DNA of 64,000 nucleotides from Bradyrhizobium zhengyangense. Its GTDB lineage: Bacteria > Pseudomonadota > Alphaproteobacteria > Rhizobiales > Xanthobacteraceae. The position numbers were made by a program, and so were the translations under genes. Numbering within the stretch: position 1 is the stretch's first letter; the number at the start of each line of letters is the position of its first letter. Positions 7,994-16,547 of this stretch are shown here, one piece after another. The notes under the pieces are model-generated. The model was not told the origin of the DNA. It worked only from the letters and a program-made list of their open reading frames with translations, and searched no databases. The DNA is taken from NCBI RefSeq assembly GCF_022012435.1, contig NZ_JAKLUA010000003.1:434001-498000 (forward strand), given 5' to 3'.

Positions 7994-8010
7994 CGTTATA
8001 TGTTATAATT
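7994..8010. promoter_or_regulatory. operator-like site upstream of pobA
   Basis: The 17 bases CGTTATATGTTATAATT share the arms CGTTATA and ATAAYT with the site in front of the crotonase-fcs operon read on the opposite strand. It lies 66-82 bases before the pobA start and about 170 bases before dctP in the divergent region. This points to one regulator for the uptake, side-chain and ring-hydroxylation genes. Confidence 0.5.
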
Positions 8011-8069
8011 ATCCTGCGCGGATCATTGCGACAAGCGACCGCGACGAAAGCCTACAGGATCGGGAGTAG

Positions 8070-9245
<1,176 letters not shown>

Positions 9246-9252
9246 GGAGGTG

Positions 9253-9290
9253 CCGTAGGTTGGGTTAGCGCAGCGTAACCCACCCTACGG
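9253..9290. repeat. dispersed palindrome directly after pobA
   Basis: A 38-base palindrome with arms CCGTAGG/CCTACGG and TGGGTTA/TAACCCA, one mismatch, begins 7 bases after the pobA stop. The core GGGTTAGCGCAGCGTAACCC is a widespread intergenic repeat in several bacterial groups. It could also end pobA transcription. Confidence 0.65.
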
Positions 9291-9417
9291 GTCCGTCATT
9301 GCGTCACCGCGCGTTTCAAACACCCGCGCAATTCCCGTTTAAAACTTTGTAATTGATGCGTCCGTCATGTCCATCGCGTTCAATGCCGGCAAACATTGCA
9401 ACGGACGTGAGACACGC

Positions 9418-9837
9418 ATGACCAGCATCGACATCCCAGCAGGCTTCGAACCGCATCTGCGCAGCGGTCCGCTCACGGAGCCCTGGAAGCCGATCTACGC
9501 AAAGAAGACCGAGAATGCTTTCATCCTCGGTCTACGGCTGGCCCGGCCGCACACCAACGGTCGTGGCATGATCCACGGGGGCCTCATCGCAGCACTTGCG
9601 GATAATGCGATGGGCTACAGCTGCGCGCAGGCGACGGGCTGGACCACCTCGTTCGTGACGGTCACGCTCACGGTTGATTTCGTCGGCCAAGCGGGGATCG
9701 GCCAGTGGCTTTCCATCGAGAGCGACGTGATCAAGACAGGCAAGACGATCTGCTTCGCACAGTGCTTGGCGAAGGCCGATGACGCCGTGATCGCGCGGGC
9801 CAGTGGCACGTTCCGCGTGGTGCCCAAGAAAAGCTGA
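9418..9837 (+). CDS. PaaI-type acyl-CoA thioesterase
   Basis: A 139-residue hotdog-fold thioesterase. The segment GRGMIHGGLIAALADNAMGY is the PaaI-family active-site loop (HGG followed by an acidic residue on the helix), and VTLTVDFVGQAG is the typical second half. An upstream in-frame ATG at 9367 would add 17 unrelated residues without a ribosome site; 9418 is preferred. Substrate unknown; the position downstream of pobA suggests aryl- or acyl-CoA clearance. Confidence 0.78.
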   Translation: MTSIDIPAGFEPHLRSGPLTEPWKPIYAKKTENAFILGLRLARPHTNGRGMIHGGLIAALADNAMGYSCAQATGWTTSFVTVTLTVDFVGQAGIGQWLSIESDVIKTGKTICFAQCLAKADDAVIARASGTFRVVPKKS

Positions 9838-9839
9838 GC

Positions 9840-10730
9840 CTAGCCAAACCTCCACTGCGTCGTCTCCACCACGAGATCGATGAAGGCACGCACCTTGGCG
9901 GAGAGCAGGCGCGAGGTCGGGTAGACGATGTGGATCGGCAGCGCCGGCTGCTCGTATTTTGCCAGCAGGATTTTCAGCCGTCCGCGCTTCAGGCCCTCGG
10001 CGGCCTGATAGGCCAGCACGCGCGTGATACCGCCGCCGGCCTCGGCATATTGCAAGGCAGCGTCGGCGCTGTTGCTGGTAAAGCGCGGTGATGGCGTTAC
10101 CTCGATGTCGTGTCCGTCCTGCGTGAAGCGCCACGCCGTTGCGGGGCCGAACAGAATGGTCTGGTGCTCGGCCAGCGCCTCCGGCGTCCTCGGCTCGCCA
10201 TGACGCTTGAGATAGCCCGGCGTTGCCACCGTAATCCGTCGCATCTCGCCGACCTGGCGCGCGACCAGCGAGGAATCGGCGAGATGACCGATCCGCACCG
10301 CGGCATCGACGGCGTCTTCCACGAGGTTGACGAGGTTGTCTGAGAGCCTGAGTTCGCAGGCCACCTCGGGATAGCGCTTGAGATAGTCGGTCATGACAGG
10401 CCCGACATGGAGCCGGCCGAAGCCGACCGGGGCCGAGACCACCAGGCGCCCGCTCGGCCGGTTGCGCTCCTCCTGCGCCGAGCCGTCGGCTTCCTCGACG
10501 TCAGCAAGAATCCGCCGGGCGCGCTCCAGATAGCGTGTGCCAACGTCAGTCAATCGCACCTGCCGGGTGGTCCGTTGCAGAAGTCGCGCGCCCAGATGCT
10601 CCTCCAGCGCCGCGATCAGCCGCGTCACCGCCGAGGGCGACAGCCGCAGCTTACGCGCCGCCGGCGCGAAGCCGCGCAGATCAGCGACGGTGACGAAGAC
10701 ATGCATGGCCTCGAGGCGGTCCATGAGCAT
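9840..10730 (-). CDS. LysR-family transcriptional regulator
   Basis: The 296-residue protein has an N-terminal winged helix-turn-helix (FAPAARKLRLSPSAVTRLIAALEEHLG, with the family's LLQRTTR wing) and a C-terminal ligand-binding domain. The subfamily resembles the group with SGRLVVSAPVGFGRLHV after the linker. A second ATG at 10724 is equally possible as start. It ends 2 bases from the thioesterase stop (convergent) and faces the PPOX gene, its likely target. A TTGC-N7-GCAA box lies just upstream of its start. Confidence 0.88.
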   Translation of the reverse strand: MLMDRLEAMHVFVTVADLRGFAPAARKLRLSPSAVTRLIAALEEHLGARLLQRTTRQVRLTDVGTRYLERARRILADVEEADGSAQEERNRPSGRLVVSAPVGFGRLHVGPVMTDYLKRYPEVACELRLSDNLVNLVEDAVDAAVRIGHLADSSLVARQVGEMRRITVATPGYLKRHGEPRTPEALAEHQTILFGPATAWRFTQDGHDIEVTPSPRFTSNSADAALQYAEAGGGITRVLAYQAAEGLKRGRLKILLAKYEQPALPIHIVYPTSRLLSAKVRAFIDLVVETTQWRFG

Positions 10731-10732
10731 TA

Positions 10733-10747
10733 TTGCATATATCGCAA
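10733..10747. promoter_or_regulatory. LysR-type box
   Basis: TTGC-ATATATC-GCAA is a 4-bp inverted repeat with a 7-base spacer, containing the T-N11-A pattern bound by LysR-type regulators. It is 3 bases before the lysR start and 102 bases before the divergent PPOX gene, as expected for combined autorepression and activation. Confidence 0.45.
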
Positions 10748-10848
10748 CGATGAAGTGTCAAGTGAACTGATTGTTTTGAGCACCGGAAGATCCATTTTAT
10801 CGTTCGAAAAGACGCAGACATGCGCCGGAATTTTCAGGAGATGTTCCG

Positions 10849-11478
10849 ATGACCGCAGTTCTCACCTATGCCAGCGACGTCGCCTTCACACCCGCGGTGA
10901 AGGCGATCCAGGCGCGCAAGGGCTCGCGCGAGGCCTATGGGCGTGTCGAGCAGCGCGGCTGGCGCACCGAGGTCGACGAGAACCTCGAAGCCTTCCTCAG
11001 TGAGGCCAACAGCTTCTATTTCGCCACGGCTTCGGCGGACGGACAGCCCTACATCCAGCATCGCGGCGGCCCGAAGGGATTTCTGAATGTGCTGGACAAG
11101 CAGACCCTCGCCTTCACTGACTATGCCGGCAATCAGCAATATCTGACTCAGGGAAATCTCTCCGAGAACCCCAAGGCCTACATTTTCGTGATGGACTATG
11201 CTCATCGGCGCCGGGTGAAGATCTGGGGCGAGGCGCGCGTTGTCGAGGATGACAATGCGCTGACGGAGGCGCTGATGCCGAAGGGCTATCGCGCCCGGCC
11301 CGAGCAGGTCATCCTGTTCAAGATCACGGCCTGGGACACCAACTGCCCGCAGCACATTCCGCAAAAGTTCGATGCTCCGGATGTGGCGGCGGCGCTAGCC
11401 GCAAGAGATCAGCGGATTGCGGAGCTCGAGGCGCAAATTGCCGCGCTGAAGGGACAAGCGGCCGCAGAGGGCGGCTAG
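10849..11478 (+). CDS. pyridoxamine 5'-phosphate oxidase-like (PPOX) flavin-binding protein
   Basis: A 209-residue protein of the split-barrel PPOX superfamily. The stretch NSFYFATASADGQPYIQHRGGPKGFLNV is the typical FMN-barrel start, and RRRVKIWGEARVVE the later strand. The C-terminus (residues about 175-200, rich in Ala, Glu, Gln) looks like a short coiled coil. Members bind FMN, F420 or haem; which one applies here cannot be seen. It is divergent from the LysR gene and its stop codon interlocks with that of the next gene at CTAG (11475-11478). Confidence 0.8.
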   Translation: MTAVLTYASDVAFTPAVKAIQARKGSREAYGRVEQRGWRTEVDENLEAFLSEANSFYFATASADGQPYIQHRGGPKGFLNVLDKQTLAFTDYAGNQQYLTQGNLSENPKAYIFVMDYAHRRRVKIWGEARVVEDDNALTEALMPKGYRARPEQVILFKITAWDTNCPQHIPQKFDAPDVAAALAARDQRIAELEAQIAALKGQAAAEGG

Positions 11479-12560
11479 TCGTCCACGTCGTCCTGCGTGC
11501 GGCCGAACAGGTGCACGATGCCGGGCGTCGCAATCGTCACGAACACGAAGCGCGACAGATGGTGGGCGCCGACGAAGATCGGATCGATGTGTAGTGTCAG
11601 CGCCAGTGCCAGCATCGCGTCCATCGCGCCAGGCGCGAAGGCAACGACGACGTCCGAGAACTTCACCTGCGTGGTGAGCGCGACGATGCCGACGAAGACG
11701 GCGGAGACGGCGATGGCTACGGCAAACGAGCCGAGCGCGGCATTGATGTGGCCGGCCAGCGTCTTGATCCGCATCCGGGCAAAGCGGCTGCCGATCAGGG
11801 CGCCGATGCCGACCAGCGACACGCCGCGCACCCAATTCGGCAGGCCGCCGTCGACCCAGCCGGCGCCGTGTAGAACGCTGGAGGCGATCATTGCCCCGAA
11901 CATCCAGCTCGCCGGAAACTTGATCAGCCGCAGGATGAGCGACGCTGCCAGCGAGGCGGCAACCAGCTCCAGAAGATCGAGCGGCGAGGCGATCGTGGTC
12001 GTCAGAGACGGCGAGACGGATGGCGCGACGCCTGCGATCGCCAGCACCATCGGCAGCGCCGCGGTCAGGATGATCACGCGCATGGTCTGGACCACCGCGA
12101 TTCCCGGCAAATCGGCGCCGCGCTCAACCGCCAGGATGGTGATCTGCGAGAGCGCGCCGGGGCTGCCGGCCAGGAAGGCCGAGGTTCGGTCCCAGCCATG
12201 GACGCGCTGGAGGTAATAGCTGGAGCCGAAGGTCGAGCAGAAGGTGGCGAGTGCCAACAGCCCGATGGTCAGCGGATAGGCGCTGACCTGCTGTATTAGG
12301 TGGCGCGATACGACCGAGCCTAGCGAAATTCCGAGCAGCACCAGCACGGTCTGGGTCAGGAGCGGTGGTACCGAGAGCTGACGTCCGGCAATCGCGGCGA
12401 TCCCGACCGCGATCATCGATCCCGAGATCAACCCGCCTGGAAGTCCCGCGACCAGGAAGACCAGGCCGCCGGCGGCGCCGATGATGAGCGTCTCCGCGGT
12501 GCCTAAAACCTTGGCACGGCTCGGCCATTCGAACGGAAGGGAGGCGGTGATTTGCTTCAC
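11475..12560 (-). CDS. AbrB-family membrane protein (putative transporter)
   Basis: The 361-residue protein is a polytopic inner-membrane protein with about ten helices and an internal duplication: GLPGGLISGSMIAVGIAAIAG in the first half corresponds to FPASWMFGAMIASSVLHGAG in the second, the pattern of the membrane 'AbrB duplication' family. It is often mislabelled a transcriptional regulator because of the name; no DNA-binding domain is present. The segment AFAPGAMDAMLALA is a typical family motif. Substrate unknown. Confidence 0.8.
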   Translation of the reverse strand: MKQITASLPFEWPSRAKVLGTAETLIIGAAGGLVFLVAGLPGGLISGSMIAVGIAAIAGRQLSVPPLLTQTVLVLLGISLGSVVSRHLIQQVSAYPLTIGLLALATFCSTFGSSYYLQRVHGWDRTSAFLAGSPGALSQITILAVERGADLPGIAVVQTMRVIILTAALPMVLAIAGVAPSVSPSLTTTIASPLDLLELVAASLAASLILRLIKFPASWMFGAMIASSVLHGAGWVDGGLPNWVRGVSLVGIGALIGSRFARMRIKTLAGHINAALGSFAVAIAVSAVFVGIVALTTQVKFSDVVVAFAPGAMDAMLALALTLHIDPIFVGAHHLSRFVFVTIATPGIVHLFGRTQDDVDD

Positions 12561-12660
12561 GCCGCCTTATCGCAAATCGGCGAGAGGCACACAATTGCAG
12601 GCTCGTCATGCCGCAATGCGTGTGCCTCTCGACAAACGCGAGGAGAGGATTGTGACGGAT

Positions 12661-12942
12661 CTACTTCTTGTCGGCGGCGGGCGCAGGCGCGGCAGCGCCG
12701 CCGGCCTTCGCGGACTTGATGCATTCGGAGCGGAATTTCTTGCGCTCCTTGCCATGCAGGCCCTTGGCATCCGCCTGCTTGGAGCATTCCAGCGACTCGG
12801 CCGAGTGCTCCTTCGGCGCCTTCTTGTCAGCGGTGGTAGCAGCATCGGTCTTGGCAGCCGGCGCCGCTGTCTGGGCGAAGGCGGTGCCGGTGGCGAACAG
12901 GGAGGCGATCGCGACGACGGCAAGGCGGGAGGCGAGGGTCAT
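12661..12942 (-). CDS. PsiF-family secreted protein
   Basis: A 93-residue protein with an N-terminal signal peptide (cleavage about residue 23, TAFAQ) and a PsiF repeat: CSKQADAKGLHGKERKKFRSEC at about residues 53-74, with two cysteines likely forming a disulfide. The rest is Ala/Lys/Pro-rich linker. PsiF is phosphate-starvation inducible in E. coli, function unknown. It is divergent from a secreted protein built on a similar cysteine-framed module. Confidence 0.8.
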   Translation of the reverse strand: MTLASRLAVVAIASLFATGTAFAQTAAPAAKTDAATTADKKAPKEHSAESLECSKQADAKGLHGKERKKFRSECIKSAKAGGAAAPAPAADKK

Positions 12943-13128
12943 GATGTGGCTCTTCTTGCGAGAGTTGCGGAGGGCCGCGAACGTCGGCCCGCTTTGCTGA
13001 ACGCCACATGAATAACCCGAACGCAGCGGCCACTATATTTTGGCCCCGACCACCATCGCTTTCTTGTCCGAGGTCGCCGACACGCTAGGATAGCAATCCT
13101 CGTTTTGCTTCCCTGAGGGAGACCAAGG

Positions 13129-13629
13129 ATGACCATTCAAGCGAAATTGTTGTGTGCAATTGCGGTAACGGGCGTTGCCGCGCTGGTGGCGAGCGCACCG
13201 GCCCAGGCGTTGACCTCGCAGGAGTGCAGCGCGAAATATCAGGCCGCCAAGAAGGACGGCTCGCTCGGCACCATGAAGTGGAATGATTTCCGCAAGGCCC
13301 AGTGCGGCGCCGACGCCATGCCTGCTGCTGCGCCGACCGCAGCTGCCCCCGCCGCACCTCCGCCTGCCCCAGCGCCGACCACGACGGCGAAGAAGGAGGC
13401 CGCGCCCGCTGCTGCTCCGGCGCCGACCATGCCGGCCGGTCCCGCGATCTTCCCGAACGCCGTCGACCCGAAATACGCCAAGGAGACCGCCGGCAAGGCC
13501 CGCCTGCACACCTGTGTCGACCAGTACAATGCCAACAAGACCACCAACGGCAATGGCGGCATGAAGTGGATCGAAAAGGGCGGCGGCTATTACAGCGAAT
13601 GCAACAAGAAGCTGAAGGGCGCGGCCTGA
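13129..13629 (+). CDS. secreted protein with two cysteine-framed modules
   Basis: The 166-residue product has a signal peptide (residues 1-27, ending AQA) and two similar modules separated by an Ala/Pro-rich linker. Module one runs from CSAKYQAAKKDG to MKWNDFRKAQC, module two from CVDQYNAN to GGMKWIEKGGGYYSEC; both share C-x3-Y-x-A...G-x-MKW...C. The same spacing resembles the PsiF repeat of the divergent neighbour. I do not recognise a characterised function. A strong hairpin terminator follows at 13647-13671. Confidence 0.7.
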   Translation: MTIQAKLLCAIAVTGVAALVASAPAQALTSQECSAKYQAAKKDGSLGTMKWNDFRKAQCGADAMPAAAPTAAAPAAPPPAPAPTTTAKKEAAPAAAPAPTMPAGPAIFPNAVDPKYAKETAGKARLHTCVDQYNANKTTNGNGGMKWIEKGGGYYSECNKKLKGAA

Positions 13630-13646
13630 GGCTTCACGATGACGTC

Positions 13647-13671
13647 GAGGCCGGAGCCAGGCTCCGGCCTC
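13647..13671 (+). terminator. terminator hairpin
   Basis: GAGGCCGGAG (13647-13656) pairs perfectly with CTCCGGCCTC (13662-13671) over a 5-base loop, 18 bases after the stop codon of the cysteine-module protein, followed by a T-containing tract. Confidence 0.65.
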
Positions 13672-13687
13672 TTGCAGATTATTGTTT

Positions 13688-13736
13688 GAGCATGATCTTT
13701 TCGGAAAGCCGCTGCACACTTTTCCGGATCATGCTC
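13688..13736. repeat. dispersed GAGCATGATC palindrome
   Basis: GAGCATGATC (13688-13697) and GATCATGCTC (13727-13736) bound a 49-base element with internal TTTTCGGAAA and CTTTTCCGG. This intergenic repeat is common in Bradyrhizobium-like genomes. Its right end contributes the first base of the TetR gene's stop codon. A decayed relative is at 41852-41921. Confidence 0.7.
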
Positions 13737-14284
13737 TAGTTCAGCAGTTTCTCGGCCGATTTCGCCACGAGCTGTGACCGCTTGCGTGGGCCGCGCTCGA
13801 CGAACAACAGGCTCTGGCCGAAGATAAAGCAGTAGAACAGGAAGGCCTGCGCCTCGGCCTCCTCGGCTTCTAGGCCGGTCGCGCGATAGAGTTCGGCGAC
13901 GTGCTTGAGCCGCGCCGCATCGACACTGGCGACCGCCGCCGCAGCGCTATCGTCTGAACGCGCCCACTGCCTGATCGCGAGCTCGATCGCCATGCCTTCC
14001 GGATTGAGTCGCTCGGAGTAGAGCTGGATCACCGCCTTCAGCCGCTCGCGGGGGGCTTCGCCGTCGAGGCTGGTCTGTTGCGCGATCGAGGCCGAACGGC
14101 CCTCGCGCCAGTGCACCAGCATGGCCTCGAGCAGCGCAGCGCGGTCGGCGAAGCGGCGGTAGAAGCCGCCTTTGGTGACGCCGAGATTCTTGGCGAGCAC
14201 CTCGACCCTGACACCCTCGACACCTGCACGGGCAAGCTCCTTGAACCCTGCCTCGACCCAGACGTCGCCTTTGCCGTCGTTCAT
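13736..14284 (-). CDS. TetR-family transcriptional repressor
   Basis: A 182-residue regulator with an N-terminal helix-turn-helix (VEVLAKNLGVTKGGFYRRFADRAALLEAML) and an all-helical ligand domain. Between it and the divergent thioesterase pair are two copies of a TGATACG-N4-CGTAT palindrome, its probable operators. This suggests autorepression and repression of the two thioesterases until an acyl- or aryl-CoA ligand is bound. The ligand cannot be inferred from sequence. Confidence 0.88.
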   Translation of the reverse strand: MNDGKGDVWVEAGFKELARAGVEGVRVEVLAKNLGVTKGGFYRRFADRAALLEAMLVHWREGRSASIAQQTSLDGEAPRERLKAVIQLYSERLNPEGMAIELAIRQWARSDDSAAAAVASVDAARLKHVAELYRATGLEAEEAEAQAFLFYCFIFGQSLLFVERGPRKRSQLVAKSAEKLLN

Positions 14285-14305
14285 GAAAGAAGCCTCACCG
14301 GTTCT

Positions 14306-14323
14306 TGATACGCTGCCGTATTG
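14306..14323. promoter_or_regulatory. TetR operator copy 1 (imperfect)
   Basis: TGATACG-CTGC-CGTATTG, 22 bases before the tetR start. The left arm is identical to copy 2 and the right arm differs in the last two bases, so binding would be weaker. Confidence 0.65.
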
Positions 14324-14339
14324 CTAACGCGTCCCACGC

Positions 14340-14359
14340 TTGATACGCTACCGTATCAA
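14340..14359. promoter_or_regulatory. TetR operator copy 2 (perfect)
   Basis: TTGATACG-CTAC-CGTATCAA is a perfect inverted repeat of 8-bp arms with a 4-base spacer, 26 bases before the first thioesterase start. The centres of the two copies are about 35 bases apart, roughly the same face of the helix. Confidence 0.75.
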
Positions 14360-14385
14360 AAATCTAGACACGGGCAGGGCGGGGA

Positions 14386-14820
14386 ATGATGGTGGAGCAG
14401 GAGGCGACCTATCGCGGCACGGTCTATCCCTGGCAGTGCGATCATGTCGGCCACATGAACATCATGTGGTATGTCGGCAAATTCGACGAAGCCAATTGGA
14501 ATCTGTTCGCCCGGCTCGGGCTGACGCCCAGCTATCTGCGCATCTCCGGCCGTGGCATGGCCGCGGTGCAGCAGAACATCACCTACAAGCGCGAGCTGCT
14601 CGCCGGCGACATCATTCAGGTCCGCAGTCACCTGCTCGAGCTGCGCGAAAAGTCGATCCGCTTCCGGCACGAGATGACGAACGCCGAAACAAGCGAGATC
14701 GCCGCGCTCTGCGAGATCACGGCCGTGCATATGGACCGCAGCCTGCGCAAATCCGCACCGTTCGCGGAAACCGTCCGCGAGACAGCGCTGCGATATCTTG
14801 TCGAACCGGTCGAGGCCTGA
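14386..14820 (+). CDS. acyl-CoA thioesterase (4HBT/YbgC type)
   Basis: A 144-residue hotdog thioesterase. The active-site segment WQCDHVGHMNIMWYVGKFDEA has the Asp of the 4HBT/YbgC subgroup. A GGGCGGGGA ribosome site precedes tandem ATGs (14386, 14389). It is followed after 3 bases by a second thioesterase gene and is controlled by the divergent TetR-type gene according to the operator layout. Substrate unknown. Confidence 0.82.
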   Translation: MMVEQEATYRGTVYPWQCDHVGHMNIMWYVGKFDEANWNLFARLGLTPSYLRISGRGMAAVQQNITYKRELLAGDIIQVRSHLLELREKSIRFRHEMTNAETSEIAALCEITAVHMDRSLRKSAPFAETVRETALRYLVEPVEA

Positions 14821-14823
14821 GCC

Positions 14824-15300
14824 ATGGCTGCGTTCGAGCCGAAGAACCCAGGCTATCGTGCAGCGGCCATCGCGATGTTCGAGGGACAGTCGGCGATGCA
14901 CACGCTCGGCATCGTGATCGTCCGCCTCGCGCCAGGCGAGGTCGAGCTCGCCATGCTACATTCGGCCGCCCTCACGCAGCAGAACGGTTTTGTCCATGCC
15001 GGCATCATCACCGCGGGGCTCGACAACGCCTGCGGCGTCGCCGCCTTCACGCTGATGCCGTCAGAGGCTGATATCCTCACGGTCGAGTTCAAGACCACGC
15101 TGCTTGCGCCCGCCCGTGGCGAACGCTTTGTCTTCAAAGCCGAGGTGATCAAGCCCGGCCGTACGCTGACCTTCTGCGAAGCCAGAGCTTTTGCCGAACA
15201 CGAGGGCAAGACCACGCTGATCGCCACGATGACCGGCACGCTGATGGCGATGTTGCCTCGTGCAACCGCTTCGCATGAACCGCGCGCAGACCGCGCCTAG
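14824..15300 (+). CDS. PaaI-type thioesterase
   Basis: A 158-residue hotdog protein with the PaaI-family loop NGFVHAGIITAGLDNACGVAA (His-Ala-Gly instead of the usual His-Gly-Gly, with Asp on the following helix) and VEFKTTLLAPARGE. It starts 3 bases after the preceding thioesterase gene, so both are one transcript. Two thioesterases of different subfamilies in one TetR-controlled unit suggest relief of CoA sequestration by a toxic acyl- or aryl-CoA. Confidence 0.82.
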   Translation: MAAFEPKNPGYRAAAIAMFEGQSAMHTLGIVIVRLAPGEVELAMLHSAALTQQNGFVHAGIITAGLDNACGVAAFTLMPSEADILTVEFKTTLLAPARGERFVFKAEVIKPGRTLTFCEARAFAEHEGKTTLIATMTGTLMAMLPRATASHEPRADRA

Positions 15301-15320
15301 CGGCAATTGACAAGCCCCGC

Positions 15321-15340
15321 GGCGCATCCCTTGATGCGCC
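15321..15340 (+). terminator. hairpin after the thioesterase pair
   Basis: GGCGCATC (15321-15328) pairs with GATGCGCC (15333-15340) over a 4-base loop, 20 bases after the stop. It lacks a T-run. Confidence 0.4.
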
Positions 15341-15512
15341 ATGCTCACCAGCATCGCCATGAGTCTGAACGCTTTGGTGACCGCGTTCCTAGTCCCCCTG
15401 GTGGTGACCCTACCGGTGCGATGACATCGTCCCCGTGACACTCTATATGGTCTGTAGCAACTCCCGGTCCCGACGCGTATTTGCGAAAGATGGGACCGAA
15501 AGGGGACAAGAT

Positions 15513-16172
15513 ATGGCTGGATACAGGAATAAGGGACTTTCGCCGACGCGCCGAACGGCGCTGACGTTGATGGGCGCGGGCGCCCTTGCGGCCGGCAGGA
15601 TGACGTTGGCGCGCGCGGCCACCGGTGGTGACGAGGTGCTGACCGAAGCCAAGGTGCTGCGCGATCCCGACGTTCCCGTTGCCGGCAATCCCGATGGCAA
15701 CATCAGCATCATCGAATGGTCCGACTACAATTGCCCCTATTGCCGCAAGCTCGAGCCGGAGCTGCGCCAGGTCATCCAGGACGACGGCAAGGTCAGGCTC
15801 GTCTTGAAGGACTGGCCGATCCTCGGGCCGGTCTCGGTGACGGCCGCCCGTATCGCGCTCGCCGCGAAATACCAGGACAAGTATCACAAGGCCCATGACG
15901 CCATGATGGGCGTCAGCTCTCGCCTGACCGAATCGCGCATCAGCGAGTTGCTCGCCTCCGTCGGCGTCGACATGGACCGCCTCAAGGGCGACCTCACCGC
16001 GCACGCCAAGGACATCGACGCGATCCTCAAGCGCAACAACGAGCAGGCCGAAGCTTTCGGCTTCAACGGCACGCCGTCCTTTATCGTCGGCAAGTACCGC
16101 GTCCCCGGCGTGCTCAGCATGAACGAGTTCGAGCAGGTCATCGCCGACGCCCGCAAGGCCAAGATGAACTGA
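15513..16172 (+). CDS. Tat-exported DsbA-family thiol:disulfide protein
   Basis: The ATG at 15513 follows AAGGGGACA and gives 219 residues; an upstream in-frame ATG at 15435 would add 26 unrelated residues. Residues 11-35 (PTRRTALTLMGAGALAAG and on) form a twin-arginine signal. The thioredoxin-fold active site is C74-P-Y-C77 and the cis-Pro loop is FNGTPSFIVG. It would act on disulfides in the periplasm, most like the DsbA/DsbG-type 'thioredoxin_4' group. A bidirectional terminator follows. Confidence 0.85.
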   Translation: MAGYRNKGLSPTRRTALTLMGAGALAAGRMTLARAATGGDEVLTEAKVLRDPDVPVAGNPDGNISIIEWSDYNCPYCRKLEPELRQVIQDDGKVRLVLKDWPILGPVSVTAARIALAAKYQDKYHKAHDAMMGVSSRLTESRISELLASVGVDMDRLKGDLTAHAKDIDAILKRNNEQAEAFGFNGTPSFIVGKYRVPGVLSMNEFEQVIADARKAKMN

Positions 16173-16202
16173 TCTGTTGCCGCGCTGATCGCGGCCGAGA
16201 CA

Positions 16203-16234
16203 AAGGCGCCGCCGCGGATCCGCGACGGCGCCTT
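16203..16234. terminator. bidirectional terminator
   Basis: AAGGCGCCG and CGGCGCCTT bound a nearly perfect 32-base palindrome centred on CGCGGATCCGCG, placed between the convergent DsbA-like gene and the small membrane protein gene. Confidence 0.65.
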
Positions 16235-16255
16235 GTTCATGTCCGGTCGATCGAA

Positions 16256-16462
16256 TCACTTCGATGAAATGCGGACCCAGTCCTTGTGCGCGCGATCGCG
16301 CAGCAGGTCCCAATCGGCCTTCGCAACGTCCCAGTTCACGATGGTGCGATTGGTGATCGCGACCTCGCCATTGGCGACTGACGACGTCTGCATGGAATCA
16401 TAGACATAGACGCCGCAAGCAAGCAGCAGCGCGCCCAGGATCATTCCGAGAAAAGTCTGCAT
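16256..16462 (-). CDS. small membrane-anchored protein
   Basis: A 68-residue protein with a single N-terminal hydrophobic helix (residues 3-21, FLGMILGALLLACGVYVYD) and a short polar C-terminus containing WDVAKADWDLLRDRAHKDW. I do not recognise a family with assigned function. It is isolated, convergent with the DsbA-like gene across a shared terminator. A Cys at residue 16 is not in a lipobox, so it is more likely an anchored protein than a lipoprotein. Confidence 0.6.
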   Translation of the reverse strand: MQTFLGMILGALLLACGVYVYDSMQTSSVANGEVAITNRTIVNWDVAKADWDLLRDRAHKDWVRISSK

Positions 16463-16547
16463 AGCGAACCCTCCGGTGTGTCGGGCGGATAACGTCGGCC
16501 CGGAGTGATGGTTCCGCGACAGTGCGGCGCGGGTAAGGACACTTCGT

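Noticed and set aside
11475..12560. AbrB label suggesting a transcription factor
   Set aside because: The protein is a duplicated polytopic membrane protein without the swapped-hairpin DNA-binding domain; the name similarity is historical.
15359..15424. 21-codon open frame MSLNALVTAFLVPLVVTLPVR before the DsbA-like gene
   Set aside because: No ribosome site and too short to support without expression data.
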